From assembly GCF_905220415.1 (NCBI RefSeq), contig NC_059538.1, forward strand, positions 7,254,001-7,318,000: DNA of 64,000 bases, in the 5' to 3' direction. The notes beneath the pieces are model-generated. The model had not been told where the DNA came from, searched no databases, and saw only the letters and a program-made list of their open reading frames with translations. The translations under genes were made by a program, and so were the position numbers. Below are positions 58,001 through 64,000 of this stretch, piece by piece; position 1 is the first letter of the stretch, and each line of letters opens with the position of its first letter. Origin of the DNA: Colias croceus. Taxonomy: Eukaryota > Arthropoda > Insecta > Lepidoptera > Pieridae.

Positions 58001-61000
58001 CAAATTAGCTTTCTTTTCGCGAAAGTGTTTTTAAAATTATGGTTTTGTTGTTGATTCTATTATCTATACACACTGAAAAATAACGTCTTTTGATTTTCTT
58101 TTAATAGTCAGTGTAGAATGGGTCGTCAGCTTTAGTATATTTTTGCAACAACCATTAAAACGTTCTGTGTTATTCTGGTTCATAACTTACATTACTATTA
58201 CATTCTAATTTCGCTTAATAATATCACCTACGATATTAGTGATATTATTAAGCGAATAATATCGTAGGTATATTTGTAGGATTTTAATTTGGTATTGTAG
58301 TAGTTTATACCGCCTCAGCTTAATTAAGGTTATACACGCTCTCAGTGATCGCTCTAGAAAGTACTAAACTTAGTTTTCCGTACATAATATTATTATAGCA
58401 CAACTTTGTTGTTACAGAAATGTACTACACCACTTACTAAATCAGCTCTTTTGGTTTTATTTTAAACAACTCCTGTTTTTCATTAGATTATAACATATTG
58501 GACTAAATTGTAATAAACAATGGTTTTACTTGAATGGTATAATGATACAAAACTTCTAATACAGTCAGGCGTGTTTACGGTGTATTAAAAACATTATTTC
58601 TTAATCAACACACCATTTTCCGTTCAAATGATTAAAAAAAAAAACGATTTCTTTTAAATATTACGCTGTAAGAGTGTCATGATTCAGTGATTATTTAATA
58701 TAAAGTCGTTATAAAAAAAGTAGGAAGCTTCGTCGTCACCGTGAGTAATACTCCTGCAATATGTATCACTAATGATGTTAATGTGTCATCCCTGTTCGCT
58801 CTAATAGCATGTATAATTCAAACGAGTAAATTACGCAAGCAGTAGTGCATAAATATCTGCTCATTGAATGCACACTATCTTTAGTATGGAGTTATGTTTG
58901 TTACATTATTATTTATGTAACATATCTGGCGAATTTGAAGTGAGGGCATAAGTTTATCAATAAAATTCGTAACTCTAAAAAACTACCGCAGGCCACAACG
59001 ACACTAAAGAAGCTTTCATGAGTTTATTTTTTTAATATGTACGAAGCTATAAAAAACTGAATCCACGTAACATAATATTTTACAGCTGTAGAGTACACGT
59101 TGGAATAAAAGTCAGGTACTAACAAATATGTTAATCAGGTGGCCATAATTTATATGTGTGATGAATAGTAAAACAGAGTTAATGCTGCAAATATAACATA
59201 CTGTTTATATAATCTGTGAGTACTTTGTAGCACCTATTCTATACAATGATCTCAGGGTAACAATATGTCCAGAAGAGAGATTAAGAGAGGCGCCGAAAAC
59301 TCAACGTGCTTATAGCTTTCTGAGACAGTGATTGTAGCCGAACAAAAGCTATTCACCAGACCAATAATACTATGAATTTATTAAGTTTGATAATTAGTCC
59401 ACAGAAGTTATTGATACAGATAAAGTAAAGTTCTCTCCTCTCTTTTATTCACGTATTCTAAAGCATAATTAATTTATTGTATTTTAAATGAAATAATAAA
59501 TACAATATCCTAAAATAATAAATACAATTTTACATATCAATAAGTTTATATCCTATGAAATAATGTCAATATTTTTACACAATATGGAGGAGTACCTTCA
59601 CTCGTTTATAGTTGGAAAAGTAAAAGAATTGAAAGCGAGATGAAAGGCTGTACAATTCGTTATACCCATAAACATGGGGCTTACTGCGATTTCAAACAAA
59701 ACATTTCCGATTTTCTCTCTTATATGGAGTTTTATTCACATAAAAGTTTTTACGCCAAATGTTTTGATTACGTATGTTTACTTGTGTTTATACGGCTATT
59801 AAGGGCATTGCAAGTGAATTGTGGGATTTTGTAGTTACTTTTATAACGTATTTGGATAAGATTGATTGAATTTACCAATGATGTTTCAAAGAATGCATTC
59901 TCTCATAATGGAATTATTTTATTGAGTAAACAAGACATTGGACCATAGAAAGCAAACTTAACCCGAGTACTTAATGATAAATAACTCAGAATATTAACTC
60001 ATTCGAAGTGTTTACCTTCATTTATTGATCATTATAGTTTAAAACATCATCGACACGTTGAAGCACAATTTGTAACATTAATACGAACAACATTTGCCGT
60101 AATTATTAATAACCTTACGCTAATTCATTAATGGTTGCGGTTCAACGCGTTCAATTTCGTGCGATTCGCTGTTAATATGATAATTAACTTGTACTCGTTT
60201 GTTTTCATTTTAGTGTAGGTATATTGACAATTAATACAATAGACCGTTGTATATCTTCATGTTTAATTAAATAATTAATTACAAGAACAATGTTTTTTGG
60301 ATTGATAGCTGTATGATTTTATTAAAGCAAACACTTTTTAAAGCATTTTTTTCTATAAGTACTACTAAGTTTAATTGTATATTTCTATTAGAATTTCATT
60401 CATATCCAAGATTTTAAATCCTTTCGGTATACGCTAACTGACCGGTAAAGTTGTCTTGTTATTTCACTAAACTGAAAGGTTAGTACGGGACTAGGGTCAA
60501 AGAGCTGACGTAGCCCGTAGGTGAGACGCGGAGTCGCATTAACGTGCTAAGCAGGTAAACGTGCCGGCACGCGCCGGCCTTCGACGGCCCACGACAAAAC
60601 AATCTCCCCTACCCTAATTATCCTGTTCAATTGCCAAACCTTTCCATAGTTACACGAAAATCATTTGTCTTTTTAGATTGGGTCAAGTACAAAGGTAATT
60701 TTGGGAAATTAGTAATTTATCCTAACAGTCGTATACATTTTTCTTTAAATATATTTGGTACAATTATATAATTTCGAATACAATATGAAACTTATTATAA
60801 AGTAAATTGAATCGTGTATGACGTCAGTGCAGACGGAGAGGTCAGTGGACTGCAATGTAGCACGGGGTAAGGTTGAGTTAAAAATAAACATTATCGCGTG
60901 ACGGAACATCGATGGCCGAAACCGATTCAATTCACAGCAGACACAGGGGCAGCAAAGTGTCAACAGTTTTAATTAGCATTGCAGTTTGGTCGAAAAGACA

Positions 61001-64000
61001 ATGGCGCCGCGGCGGCACAGAGCGGGCTGAATCCGTGACCTTCCTCGGTGGCGCTGCAGCGAAATAGGTCAGCGGCTTGAATGCTATATATAGCTCGGCG
61101 AAAGTCGGGCGCCGCACCCCATCCCAGCGGTGCGTCCCGCGCGTCCGCCGCATCGATCCGCAATCCGCCGACCGGTCCGCTCTCTGCCAGCCCTGGGATG
61201 CCGCTACGCCGTAGCCCTAACACGCGTGCTACACGCTACGGGCTACGGCACTCGAAGCGTGCTTGATTATACTAATTAAACCTTGATAAACGGCGAGACG
61301 TGTCGAATTGCTATTGCTTAACGGAAAATTGAGTGAAATTTAATTAATAAATAACTAACTGTCGCCAATCAAATGGCTGCGTCGAGTTTGTATCTAGAAT
61401 TAAATTTTCGCTTCATATTGAATATCAAATTTGATTTTGTATTTCATCGAAACACTAATTAAAATTTAATTGTAATATATAGAAGCAATTCTTTATTTAT
61501 TTATTTTCATGAATCCAGTAAATAAAATAAATATAAGTAAGAAGGTAGATATTGAATGCGAATACAAGACAATAAACTTTGGAGCACATTACTCTTATCA
61601 TAAATACCATTTACTCTACACTATTACTATCTCGAGACAAAAAATAATAACGTGGTCGTTTCAAAGAATTATTTCATTGCCTTATATTTCTTATAACGAG
61701 ATTTCTTATTATATAAACGAGAAATATAGCGTCCGCGAAAAGGGAATACATGTTACCAATAGACAAAATGTTTTATAATTAATTTTCTAATAATTCTTGT
61801 AAATTTTACTTGTGTCTAATACGCCGATCATTTCAGAAATACTGGTAACGCCAATATAATTAAAATAGTAAATGTAGATATTAAATGTTTATTATTTCGT
61901 GGTGTATTCCTTCATCCTTCCCTACATACGAGCACAACCAATCACCGCGCGCTATTTAGCGCTGGCCACGTGACCTACCTATGTCACGAAGGTCATTCGA
62001 CAGTTCTCTCCGATCTTTTGCGAGGATCAGAACTCAACCGCCGGAGAGCTTCCACGAGGCTCTCTAGATCATCAGGCATTGTGCTTTTGTAAAACCACCG
62101 GGGTATCCCGTGCCCCGGCCCTTGGTCGCGCTCACCGCCGCGTGTGTGTTTGTGTGGAGTGTCGAACTGGACCCGTTCTTACCCGCCGCGAGCTGGAGGA
62201 CCCTGACCGCGTGGCAGCGGCGTGTGTTCTGGACGCTACTCCCTCCGACGACGTATGTGCCGTGTGTTCCCGTCTTTCCCGTCTTTGCTAACACCACGTT
62301 GATCTAAATACAGTCCACTTCATATCGAGAATATATTTACGTATATTTTTTATATTGGCGCGACCAAATACATTTTTAAAGTAAATTATAATAGCATGTT
62401 TCTAGTTGTTACGATTAAAACAGTTTAAAAAACGTACTCGTGCAATTTATATACTTCTCTATAACAATAATGCATAATACGAAACATAGTGTCAGGTAGT
62501 ACTCCAGCTAACATTGAGTGTAACGGTTTTATCTAAACTTTGTATTTGATACATGTTCCAAATTTGAACGATATCGCTATTATTATATAGAGTAAAACGA
62601 GCTATACTCGTTACCTATAGTGCTCGTTATAAAATCATGCATAAGCCGTAGTATATACTTTGCTCAAAGCCACGAACTAACCCAACTTTATCGGCAAGTC
62701 GCTGACATGAAAGGCTTAATCGGGTGTGCTAAACTTGAGATTGAAATTATTCTTGCTACCATTAACTTATTCCAACATTTGAGACGCTAAACTTACTCCC
62801 GAAAGTACTTCTCGTCTTTACACTCGGAGTTATTTAAGTTAACTATTATACATTTTAATTTTCACAAGCTTTGCAAGCGATACTTTTAAACGTGATATAA
62901 ATTTTATTACCAGCACCGCACCTATAGTAAACTTCAGAGATGAATTTTTTTATGACGTGGTACTTAAGTCTTTATAGGGACGTAATGGCATCTGGTGAGG
63001 CGATTTGATCAGATAACATAGCTATCTTTAATAAAATAAACATTTTTTAAATATGAGTTAATTTTTTTCTTCTATTGAAATTAACGTATCGTAATTAATT
63101 ATTAACTTAAATTAAATTTATTATAATTAGTATTTATGCTATAGTGCATACAGGCCTTGACCACAACAAAGTGATGTTCAAAATGATATTGGCACGAAAA
63201 TTGATGTATGTAGAGCAATGTATAATTAATATTAAACCTAGACCAAATGTTTGAAATGTTCGGTTATTATAGATAATACACAGGCTTTTGAGTATGAAAT
63301 ATGTTCATAAGTGGTTATGTTTACTGAATACCATATTTAATTTCGATATCACTCAACTGTATTTCCATTTAAATTAAAATTAATATTAACTATTGATTTT
63401 CATAATTGTTGCAGCAAAACTAGATGGTGTCAAAACCTACATGCGTATGAGAAGAGTTCCAAACCATTTACAAGTGAAAGTTATAAAATGGTTCGATTAT
63501 TTATGGCTCACGCAGAAGTGTTCAGACGAAGAGAAGGCAGTGTCTTGTCTTCCCGATAAACTAAAAGCAGAAATAGCTATAAATGTCCATCTCGACACAC
63601 TGAAGAGGTACATATTATTTACTTGTTTTACACGTGTATGTCTACAATCAAAATGGTTTGAATCGAATCGTGCATAAATTTACGAGAATAAATTCAATGG
63701 AAATGATTTCTAAATTATGAATACAGTTACGATAAAGCAGCGTCAGAGAAGCAGTTTGAGCTTAATATCCCGTGTTGTATAATTAAAAACAGAAACATTC
63801 ACTTTTTATGTCCATGAATTATTCAAAAGCGTTCGTTTATACGATCCGTAAATTTTTGTCGTCAAATGGCTATTGCGAGCTTTTGTTTTTCCACTAAATG
63901 CTGTTAGTGCATTGTTTGGGGTGTGGGTCCGCGATAACTTATATTATATGCGATGATTCCACAACAATTTAAGCACTTTTTATATTTTATTAATTCGCAG
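10037..64000 (+). CDS. Cngl: Cyclic-nucleotide-gated channel subunit, Cngl-like (3' end outside window)
   Basis: Six-helix cation channel of the plasma membrane opened by cGMP/cAMP. Coding exons: 10037-10040, 27621-27734, 43897-44026, 47709-47843, 50214-50392, 51088-51585, 57757-57900, 63415-63607. The last five to six are secure; the first is inferred from phase. Together they encode about 465 residues: a Gly/Ala/Pro/His-rich N-terminus (1-127), S1 at about 161-183, S2 191-213, S3 then an Arg/Lys-rich S4 (FRLVKIYRFW), S5, pore with filter TIGD (D355), S6, and the start of the C-linker (VKTYMRMRRVPNHLQ). The filter lacks the K+ signature GYG, which fits CNG rather than Kv or HCN channels. The sequence resembles insect Cngl more than CngA or CNGB types, from memory only. 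The nucleotide-binding domain lies beyond the window. Confidence 0.85.
13859..13890 (+). CDS. Candidate alternative first coding exon of the channel
   Basis: ATG with A at -3, ten codons (MSSLLPLDEE) plus AG, then the good donor GTAAAT at 13891. It ends in phase 2. That rules out splicing to the exon at 27621 (immediate frame problems, stop TAG) but suits the exons at 47709 or 50214. It could therefore give a shorter N-terminus that skips the low-complexity exons. No transcript evidence is available; a chance ATG-donor pair is possible. Confidence 0.3.
14194..15250. mobile_element. DNA-transposon remnant carrying a MADF fragment
   Basis: A 1057-bp element with imperfect terminal inverted repeats: GTGGCAGTACACATGGGGCC at the left matches the reverse complement of the right end apart from one base. 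The direct repeat TATAATG flanks it (14187-14193 and 15251-15257). Subterminal GTTGGGCC/GGCCCAAC motifs recur. The superfamily is uncertain: a 7-8 bp duplication suits hAT-, P- or Merlin-like elements, while MADF/Myb-like partner proteins are best known from Harbinger elements. No transposase is visible. Confidence 0.65.
14480..14602 (+). pseudogene. MADF-domain N-terminal fragment inside transposon
   Basis: A 40-codon frame from ATG at 14480 to TAA at 14600. It contains MWTSNEVLQFVELYR and a following IIWNPLH, typical of the first helix and conserved Trp region of MADF (Myb/SANT-like DNA-binding) domains, which usually run 80-90 residues. It stops abruptly after KNHMTQ, so it is truncated or would need splicing. 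It lies within the inverted repeats at 14194-15250 and probably belonged to the mobile element. Confidence 0.5.
15659..15696. repeat. Perfect 14-bp stem-loop
   Basis: GCTGCTGAAATGAT, a 10-nt loop, then its exact reverse complement ATCATTTCAGCAGC. It lies in channel intron 1, just 3' of the MADF transposon remnant. The stem is too short for a typical miRNA precursor, so it is simply recorded as a hairpin. Confidence 0.6.
16601..16689 (+). repeat. Interspersed repeat tail (LINE/SINE-like)
   Basis: The stretch from CTGCCACTAATG through GGTGACCACTTAACATCAGG to a short A run resembles the 3' ends of retroposons frequently seen in lepidopteran introns. The GC-rich block just upstream (16393-16515) may be part of the same insertion. 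The family is not identified. Confidence 0.4.
21931..22408 (+). mobile_element. Non-autonomous Helitron with CTGT microsatellite
   Basis: A 478-bp element begins TCTATACATATAATAAATCT after a host A and ends AAGCTAG before a host T. A 5-bp stem (CCGCG/CGCGG) precedes the 3' end. Both termini match Helitron rules. It includes a CTGT-rich microsatellite and no coding sequence. It belongs to a different family from the copies at 7214 and 30413, although the 5' TCTATAC start is shared with the first. Confidence 0.7.
22051..22089 (+). repeat. (CTGT)n microsatellite
   Basis: About nine CTGT units with one CTAT interruption, embedded in the Helitron at 21931-22408. Likely length-polymorphic and carried with the element. 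Confidence 0.8.
24871..24960 (+). repeat. Fragment of an interspersed lepidopteran repeat
   Basis: A short GC-rich block containing GAGCATGCTTCGGCACCAAT and then GAGAGAAGATCAGCG, in an otherwise AT-rich intron. From memory it resembles a repeat common in moth genomes, truncated at both ends. No boundaries or duplications could be set, so this is a weak call. Confidence 0.35.
27621..27734 (+). CDS. Cngl: Channel N-terminal exon, Gly/Ala/Pro/Ser-rich
   Basis: Acceptor CTGTGCAG, donor ATAG|GTGAGT, 114 nt. Read with two bases completing a Cys codon, it is open for 37 codons (ALEGGPLGGGSGGALGALR onward) and ends in phase 1, matching the exon at 43897. It is very GC-rich against its introns. The composition suggests a disordered cytoplasmic N-terminus. 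The exon is inferred from splice motifs, phase and composition; no conserved domain supports it. Confidence 0.6.
   Translation, partial: ARWRAVPWAAAAAARSALCVRPARRPRPASALAGTVS
30413..30621 (-). mobile_element. Non-autonomous Helitron (second copy of family)
   Basis: On the minus strand it starts TCTTCTTAACATATATAAAT after a host A and ends CTAG before a host T, 209 bp. The CTAG-proximal 100 bp nearly matches the copy at 7214-7445, including the GC hairpin, while the 5' half differs. The two share a 3' end but have different 5' ends, a usual pattern in Helitron families. Confidence 0.75.
33563..33591. repeat. 29-bp perfect palindrome
   Basis: TCTTTCATTATAAG, one central A, then the exact reverse complement. 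It lies in channel intron 2 and could form a cruciform. No function is evident. Confidence 0.7.
35054..35785. mobile_element. Harbinger-like non-autonomous DNA transposon
   Basis: A 732-bp element with perfect 25-bp terminal inverted repeats beginning GGGCCGATTTTTCAATGCCC, flanked by TAA on both sides (35051-35053 and 35786-35788), which fits PIF/Harbinger. The subterminal region has repeated GACGAATA motifs. A short plus-strand frame (35339-35428, DVFGSIDDHAIENLPNAAF) looks like a coding remnant but was not matched to a known transposase. No intact transposase is present. Confidence 0.65.
36776..39848 (+). mobile_element. RTE-clade non-LTR retrotransposon, near full-length
   Basis: A single intact endonuclease-reverse transcriptase frame followed by a short 3' UTR and an (ATT)n tail (39829-39849), typical of RTE elements. 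The 10-base direct repeat TATATTTGAA flanks it (36766-36775 and 39849-39858), a likely target-site duplication, though overlap with the AT-rich tail makes the exact border uncertain. The 5' end lies only about 110 bp before the first ATG, so a small 5' truncation is possible. It is inserted in channel intron 2 in the sense direction. Confidence 0.85.
36888..39725 (+). CDS. RTE endonuclease-reverse transcriptase polyprotein
   Basis: Encodes the protein that nicks target DNA and copies the element RNA at the nick. The first ATG is at 36888; the frame is open back to 36759 but no earlier ATG exists. Numbering from the open frame at 36771: an APE-type endonuclease with GTFNVR (49), MGDFNAK (181) and SSDHR (276-277 for D/H), then reverse transcriptase with KSPGPDG, NYRPISLLP, IDYSKAFDS and the catalytic FADD (731-734). 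The C-terminal GRPFKRWSDDF and DRNLW motifs are typical of RTE proteins. About 945 aa from the ATG, without frameshift or stop, which suggests a recent insertion. AT/A-rich codon use unlike the host exons. Confidence 0.92.
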   Translation: MDNKNAIKIGTFNVRSLSSTERYIQLTYALENIKFDILGLSEVRRLGCNIEEYDDYILCYIGETKGLHGVGFLLNKKFKENIHNFAGISERVALLQLKLEQVTISIIQAYAPTETSQEEEVQTFYNDMEKAHLLAGKNLIVMGDFNAKIGHPKSEESLCMGRYGYGQRNKRGQQLIDYAIEHQLCIMNTFFNKKQNRKWTWMSPNQKVKNEIDFIMTNQPHMISNIEILNQISFSSDHRLLRATLTMYPRTKSRRNFKNSIINLKTENEIKIYTNNLKDNLKDTNLTKNVQIYYNSLEKHIKDSLTKTQSDPKIEKKKNRILTDHTINLIKKRSELILSKNKTKQQKKELTQLFKTTNRSIKLDYNKHREEIITRNLNTSRSAKRAYKELTLQKKWIQKLKYETNETKTRKDVIDHATEFYRELYSKKGKETQYYGHNSEDNNKYSIEPIREGEVHSQIKKLKNEKSPGPDGLTNESLKLGAPFLLKHLTKLFNMIIDTETIPKQWCSSDIVLIYKKGNPLELSNYRPISLLPSAYKLFSSIILNRIANKINLTQPVEQAGFCSGFSTIDHIHTVEQLIQKYEEYNMPLYIACIDYSKAFDSISHNSIWNALRTSNVEDKYINIIKCIYSNSTSKVKLERRGDPIRIERGVRQGDPLSPKLFIAVLESIFSNLQWAKYGINIDGRRLTHLRFADDIILFSETAKQLQEMLRELDKESGKVGLQLNRSKTKIITNSFKIPININGGTIEYVNNYIYLGKQISFNRNNNEEEVERRINIAWKKFWSHKEILKGNYSMKIKRTVMDTCILPSLLYGCQTWTYTNKVKQRLNTTQRAMERSILNINIRNKISNTTIRQKTKILDALTHALKFKWQWAGHISRYTDKRWTLLTTRWKGPVSGKRNVGRPFKRWSDDFIGVAGKNWIYKGKDRNLWKKMEEAFTQRDPYLN
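42548..42799 (+). pseudogene. Cys-rich small ORF interrupted by in-frame TAG
   Basis: ATG in a good context (CAAAATG), 16 codons, a TAG at 42596-42598, then 66 more sense codons in the same frame to TAA at 42797. The downstream part is Cys-rich: CNIC, FCSCKCC and NYC...VC motifs form a pattern like a zinc-binding module. I do not recognise the family. It may be a decayed gene or mobile-element fragment, or chance. An AG (CCTAG) at the interrupting codon could also be read as a splice acceptor for the Cys-rich part. Confidence 0.3.
43897..44026 (+). CDS. Cngl: Channel N-terminal exon, Arg/Ser-rich
   Basis: Acceptor TTCCCTAG, donor GCTAG|GTAAGC, 130 nt. It completes an Asp codon and reads MMTCRLGSRRLGGSRG..., then SELDLSLRSRRSHKA, open throughout, and leaves phase 2 for the next exon. 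GC-rich against the introns. Basic and Ser-rich, cytoplasmic and probably disordered; possible phosphorylation region by composition only. The MM here is a possible downstream start. Confidence 0.65.
44027..47708 (+). other. Channel intron 3
   Basis: 3.7 kb of AT-rich non-coding DNA. Nothing certain was recognised. An open frame at 47125-47394 inside a slightly GC-richer block shows no known motif and no phase agreement with the channel exons. Confidence 0.5.
47709..47843 (+). CDS. Cngl: Channel N-terminal exon, His/Pro-rich
   Basis: Acceptor CTGTATAG, donor GACAG|GTTAGT, 135 nt. Completes an Arg codon, then LKLLGASGEAPLLGGWR and a TPHTPHATPAPHHSHNH stretch, ending in phase 2 for the S1 exon. 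A second AG (GTGCAAG, ending at 47730) would also keep frame, so the 5' border is not certain. The His/Pro repeats look like a flexible cytoplasmic linker before the RRR-rich start of the membrane domain. Confidence 0.65.
47998..48146 (-). mobile_element. tRNA-related SINE-like unit
   Basis: On the minus strand TGGCCGAGTTGG fits the Pol III A box exactly (48096-48107), and GGTTAGCGTCC, about 40 nt on (48049-48059), is close to a B box. The unit is bracketed by inverted AAATT(C)GATCACGA / TCGTGATCAAATTT ends and contains a GGACTCCT repeat. It cannot fold into a normal tRNA cloverleaf with a proper acceptor, so a tRNA-derived repeat is more likely than a tRNA gene. Confidence 0.4.
48512..49079. 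mobile_element. Foldback MITE with long inverted repeats
   Basis: A 568-bp element whose two arms (about 48512-48695 and 48905-49079) are near-perfect reverse complements over about 170 bp, starting GTTCTGGATACATCGCCC on the left. TA flanks each end, suggesting a Tc1/mariner-like duplication. The central 200 bp is AT-rich without coding sequence. The transcript could fold into a long double-stranded RNA. Confidence 0.75.
50214..50392 (+). CDS. Cngl: Channel exon: pre-S1 and S1 helix
   Basis: Tandem acceptor CAACAG/CAG: splicing at 50214 or 50217 both keep frame and differ by one residue. The exon reads RRRSTFNAGPF, then FVFDPAGRLCYYWSMVVSLA and YNLWVIVYRFAFQEIN, matching the VxDPxG...YYW entry to S1 of CNG channels. 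S1 spans about 161-183. Ends in phase 1 with donor GTAAGA. Confidence 0.88.
50393..51087 (+). other. Channel intron 5
   Basis: 695-bp AT-rich intron between the S1 and S2 exons, acceptor TTTGTTTCAG. No other feature seen. Confidence 0.75.
51088..51585 (+). CDS. Cngl: Channel exon: S2 to pore
   Basis: 498 nt encoding S2 (LIVWFCLDYFSDFLYLADI), the HFRTGYLEDGVLQTEPAKLR loop, S3, S4 (SILRSFRLVKIYRFWAFMDR), S5 (SLIHYLLVIFHWNGCLYHII) and the pore helix up to TTIG. Very strong resemblance to arthropod CNG channels. The exon ends inside the Gly codon of the filter, and the next exon supplies the rest (G|D). The S4 carries several regularly placed Arg/Lys as in voltage-sensor relatives. Confidence 0.95.
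53851..53896. repeat. 46-bp near-perfect palindrome
   Basis: A 22-nt arm (CAAGAAAAACCCGTGGAATT plus AA), a 2-nt centre, and its exact reverse complement; wobble pairs extend the stem outward. Almost no loop, so a DNA cruciform or a young palindromic insertion is likelier than a miRNA hairpin. Confidence 0.8.
54066..54093. repeat. 12-bp perfect stem-loop
   Basis: ATCACTATACGT, loop ACCA, then ACGTATAGTGAT. A tight hairpin in channel intron 6, 170 bp from the larger palindrome. Confidence 0.7.
57757..57900 (+). CDS. Cngl: Channel exon: end of pore and S6
   Basis: Acceptor TTTGTCAG, donor CCAAG|GTAAGG, 144 nt. Completes the filter Gly, then DLPRPRSKGEYVFVIAQLLF and the rest of S6 (GLLLFATVLGHVANIVTSV), ending STARKEFQ at the start of the C-linker. 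Asp (355) takes the position of the acidic pore residue of CNG alpha subunits. Confidence 0.92.
58210..58269. repeat. Two overlapping inverted repeats
   Basis: First stem: TTCGCTTAATAATATCAC (58210-58227) pairs exactly with 58239-58256 across an 11-nt loop. Second stem: ACCTACGATATTA (58226-58238) pairs exactly with 58257-58269. The two cannot form together, so the segment has two mutually exclusive folds. Confidence 0.8.
60955..61265 (+). promoter_or_regulatory. GC-rich island with TATA-like box
   Basis: A GC-rich block within an AT-rich intron, with GCTATATATAGC at 61082-61093 followed by GC-rich sequence, as in a core promoter. It ends with a 10-bp inverted repeat (GCCGTAGCCC 61208-61217 / GGGCTACGGC 61240-61249). 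It might be an internal promoter or an enhancer; no first exon with good phase was identified. An insertion of foreign GC-rich DNA is an alternative. Confidence 0.3.
61900..62365 (+). repeat. GC-rich block, possibly LTR-like remnant
   Basis: A GC-rich segment (CACGTGACCT, TCTCCGATCTTTTGCGAGG, CCACGAGGCTCTCTAGATC) with several overlapping open frames, then AT-rich sequence and TTGGCGCGACC, which faintly recalls an LTR followed by a primer-binding site. No TG/CA borders or target-site duplication could be fixed, so the call is tentative. Confidence 0.25.
63415..63607 (+). CDS. Cngl: Channel exon: C-linker
   Basis: Acceptor GTTGCAG, donor AAGAG|GTACAT, 193 nt. Reads AKLDGVKTYMRMRRVPNHLQ, VKVIKWFDYLW and LPDKLKAEIAINVHLDTLK, the A'-D' helices of the CNG C-linker that couple nucleotide binding to the gate. 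Leaves phase 2, so the next exon supplies the last base of the codon AG-. Confidence 0.93.
63608..64000 (+). other. Channel intron 8, ending at a likely acceptor
   Basis: 393 bp after the C-linker exon. The last bases (TTAATTCGCAG) form a plausible 3' splice site at the very end, so the exon beginning the cyclic-nucleotide-binding domain probably starts at the next base outside the window. Confidence 0.6.

Larger units (their letters stand above)
57901..63414 (+). other. Channel intron 7 (5.5 kb)
   Basis: AT-rich overall, with overlapping inverted repeats at 58210-58269, a GC-rich TATA-containing island (60955-61265) and a second GC-rich block (61900-62365). A GC patch with CCGGCACGCGCCGG-like sequence lies at 60560-60590. 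No exon of the channel was found inside. Confidence 0.55.

Overview
The window looks like nuclear DNA of a moth or butterfly (Lepidoptera). It is AT-rich, genes are split by GT-AG introns of 50 bp to 17 kb, and the repeats have a lepidopteran character: short non-autonomous Helitrons beginning TC and ending CTAG, an RTE-type retrotransposon with an (ATT)n tail, and MITEs. No bacterial features, CRISPR arrays, rRNAs or intact tRNAs were seen.

Two host genes lie on the plus strand. (1) 820-5547 is a complete 11-exon gene for the XPG-family Holliday-junction/flap nuclease Gen (GEN1). The spliced frame is 2196 nt (731 aa), and the acidic catalytic residues fall at 30, 134, 136, 155, 157 and 214. 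(2) From a GC-rich leader at about 9.67-10.04 kb to beyond the window end runs a cyclic-nucleotide-gated channel subunit, most like insect Cngl. Eight phase-consistent coding exons give about 465 residues: a low-complexity N-terminus, S1-S6, the pore and the start of the C-linker. The cyclic-nucleotide-binding domain must lie beyond 64000; the window ends on an AG that looks like the next splice acceptor.

Layout: 1-819, flank of Gen; 820-5547, Gen with a pogo-like MITE in intron 4; 5548-9670, intergenic with one Helitron; 9671-10040, leader and first exon of the channel; 10041-64000, large channel introns. Those introns carry a MADF-encoding DNA-transposon remnant (14.2-15.3 kb), Helitrons (21.9 and 30.4 kb), a Harbinger-like element (35.1 kb), an intact-ORF RTE retrotransposon (36.8-39.8 kb), a broken Cys-rich ORF (42.5 kb), a tRNA-related SINE-like unit (48.0 kb), a foldback MITE (48.5 kb), several perfect hairpins, and two GC-rich islands (61.0 and 62.1 kb).

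Gen acts in nuclear DNA repair and the channel at the membrane. They are neighbours in the same orientation, and nothing in the sequence links them functionally. All exon joins are read from splice motifs and reading frame only; no transcript or database evidence was available.
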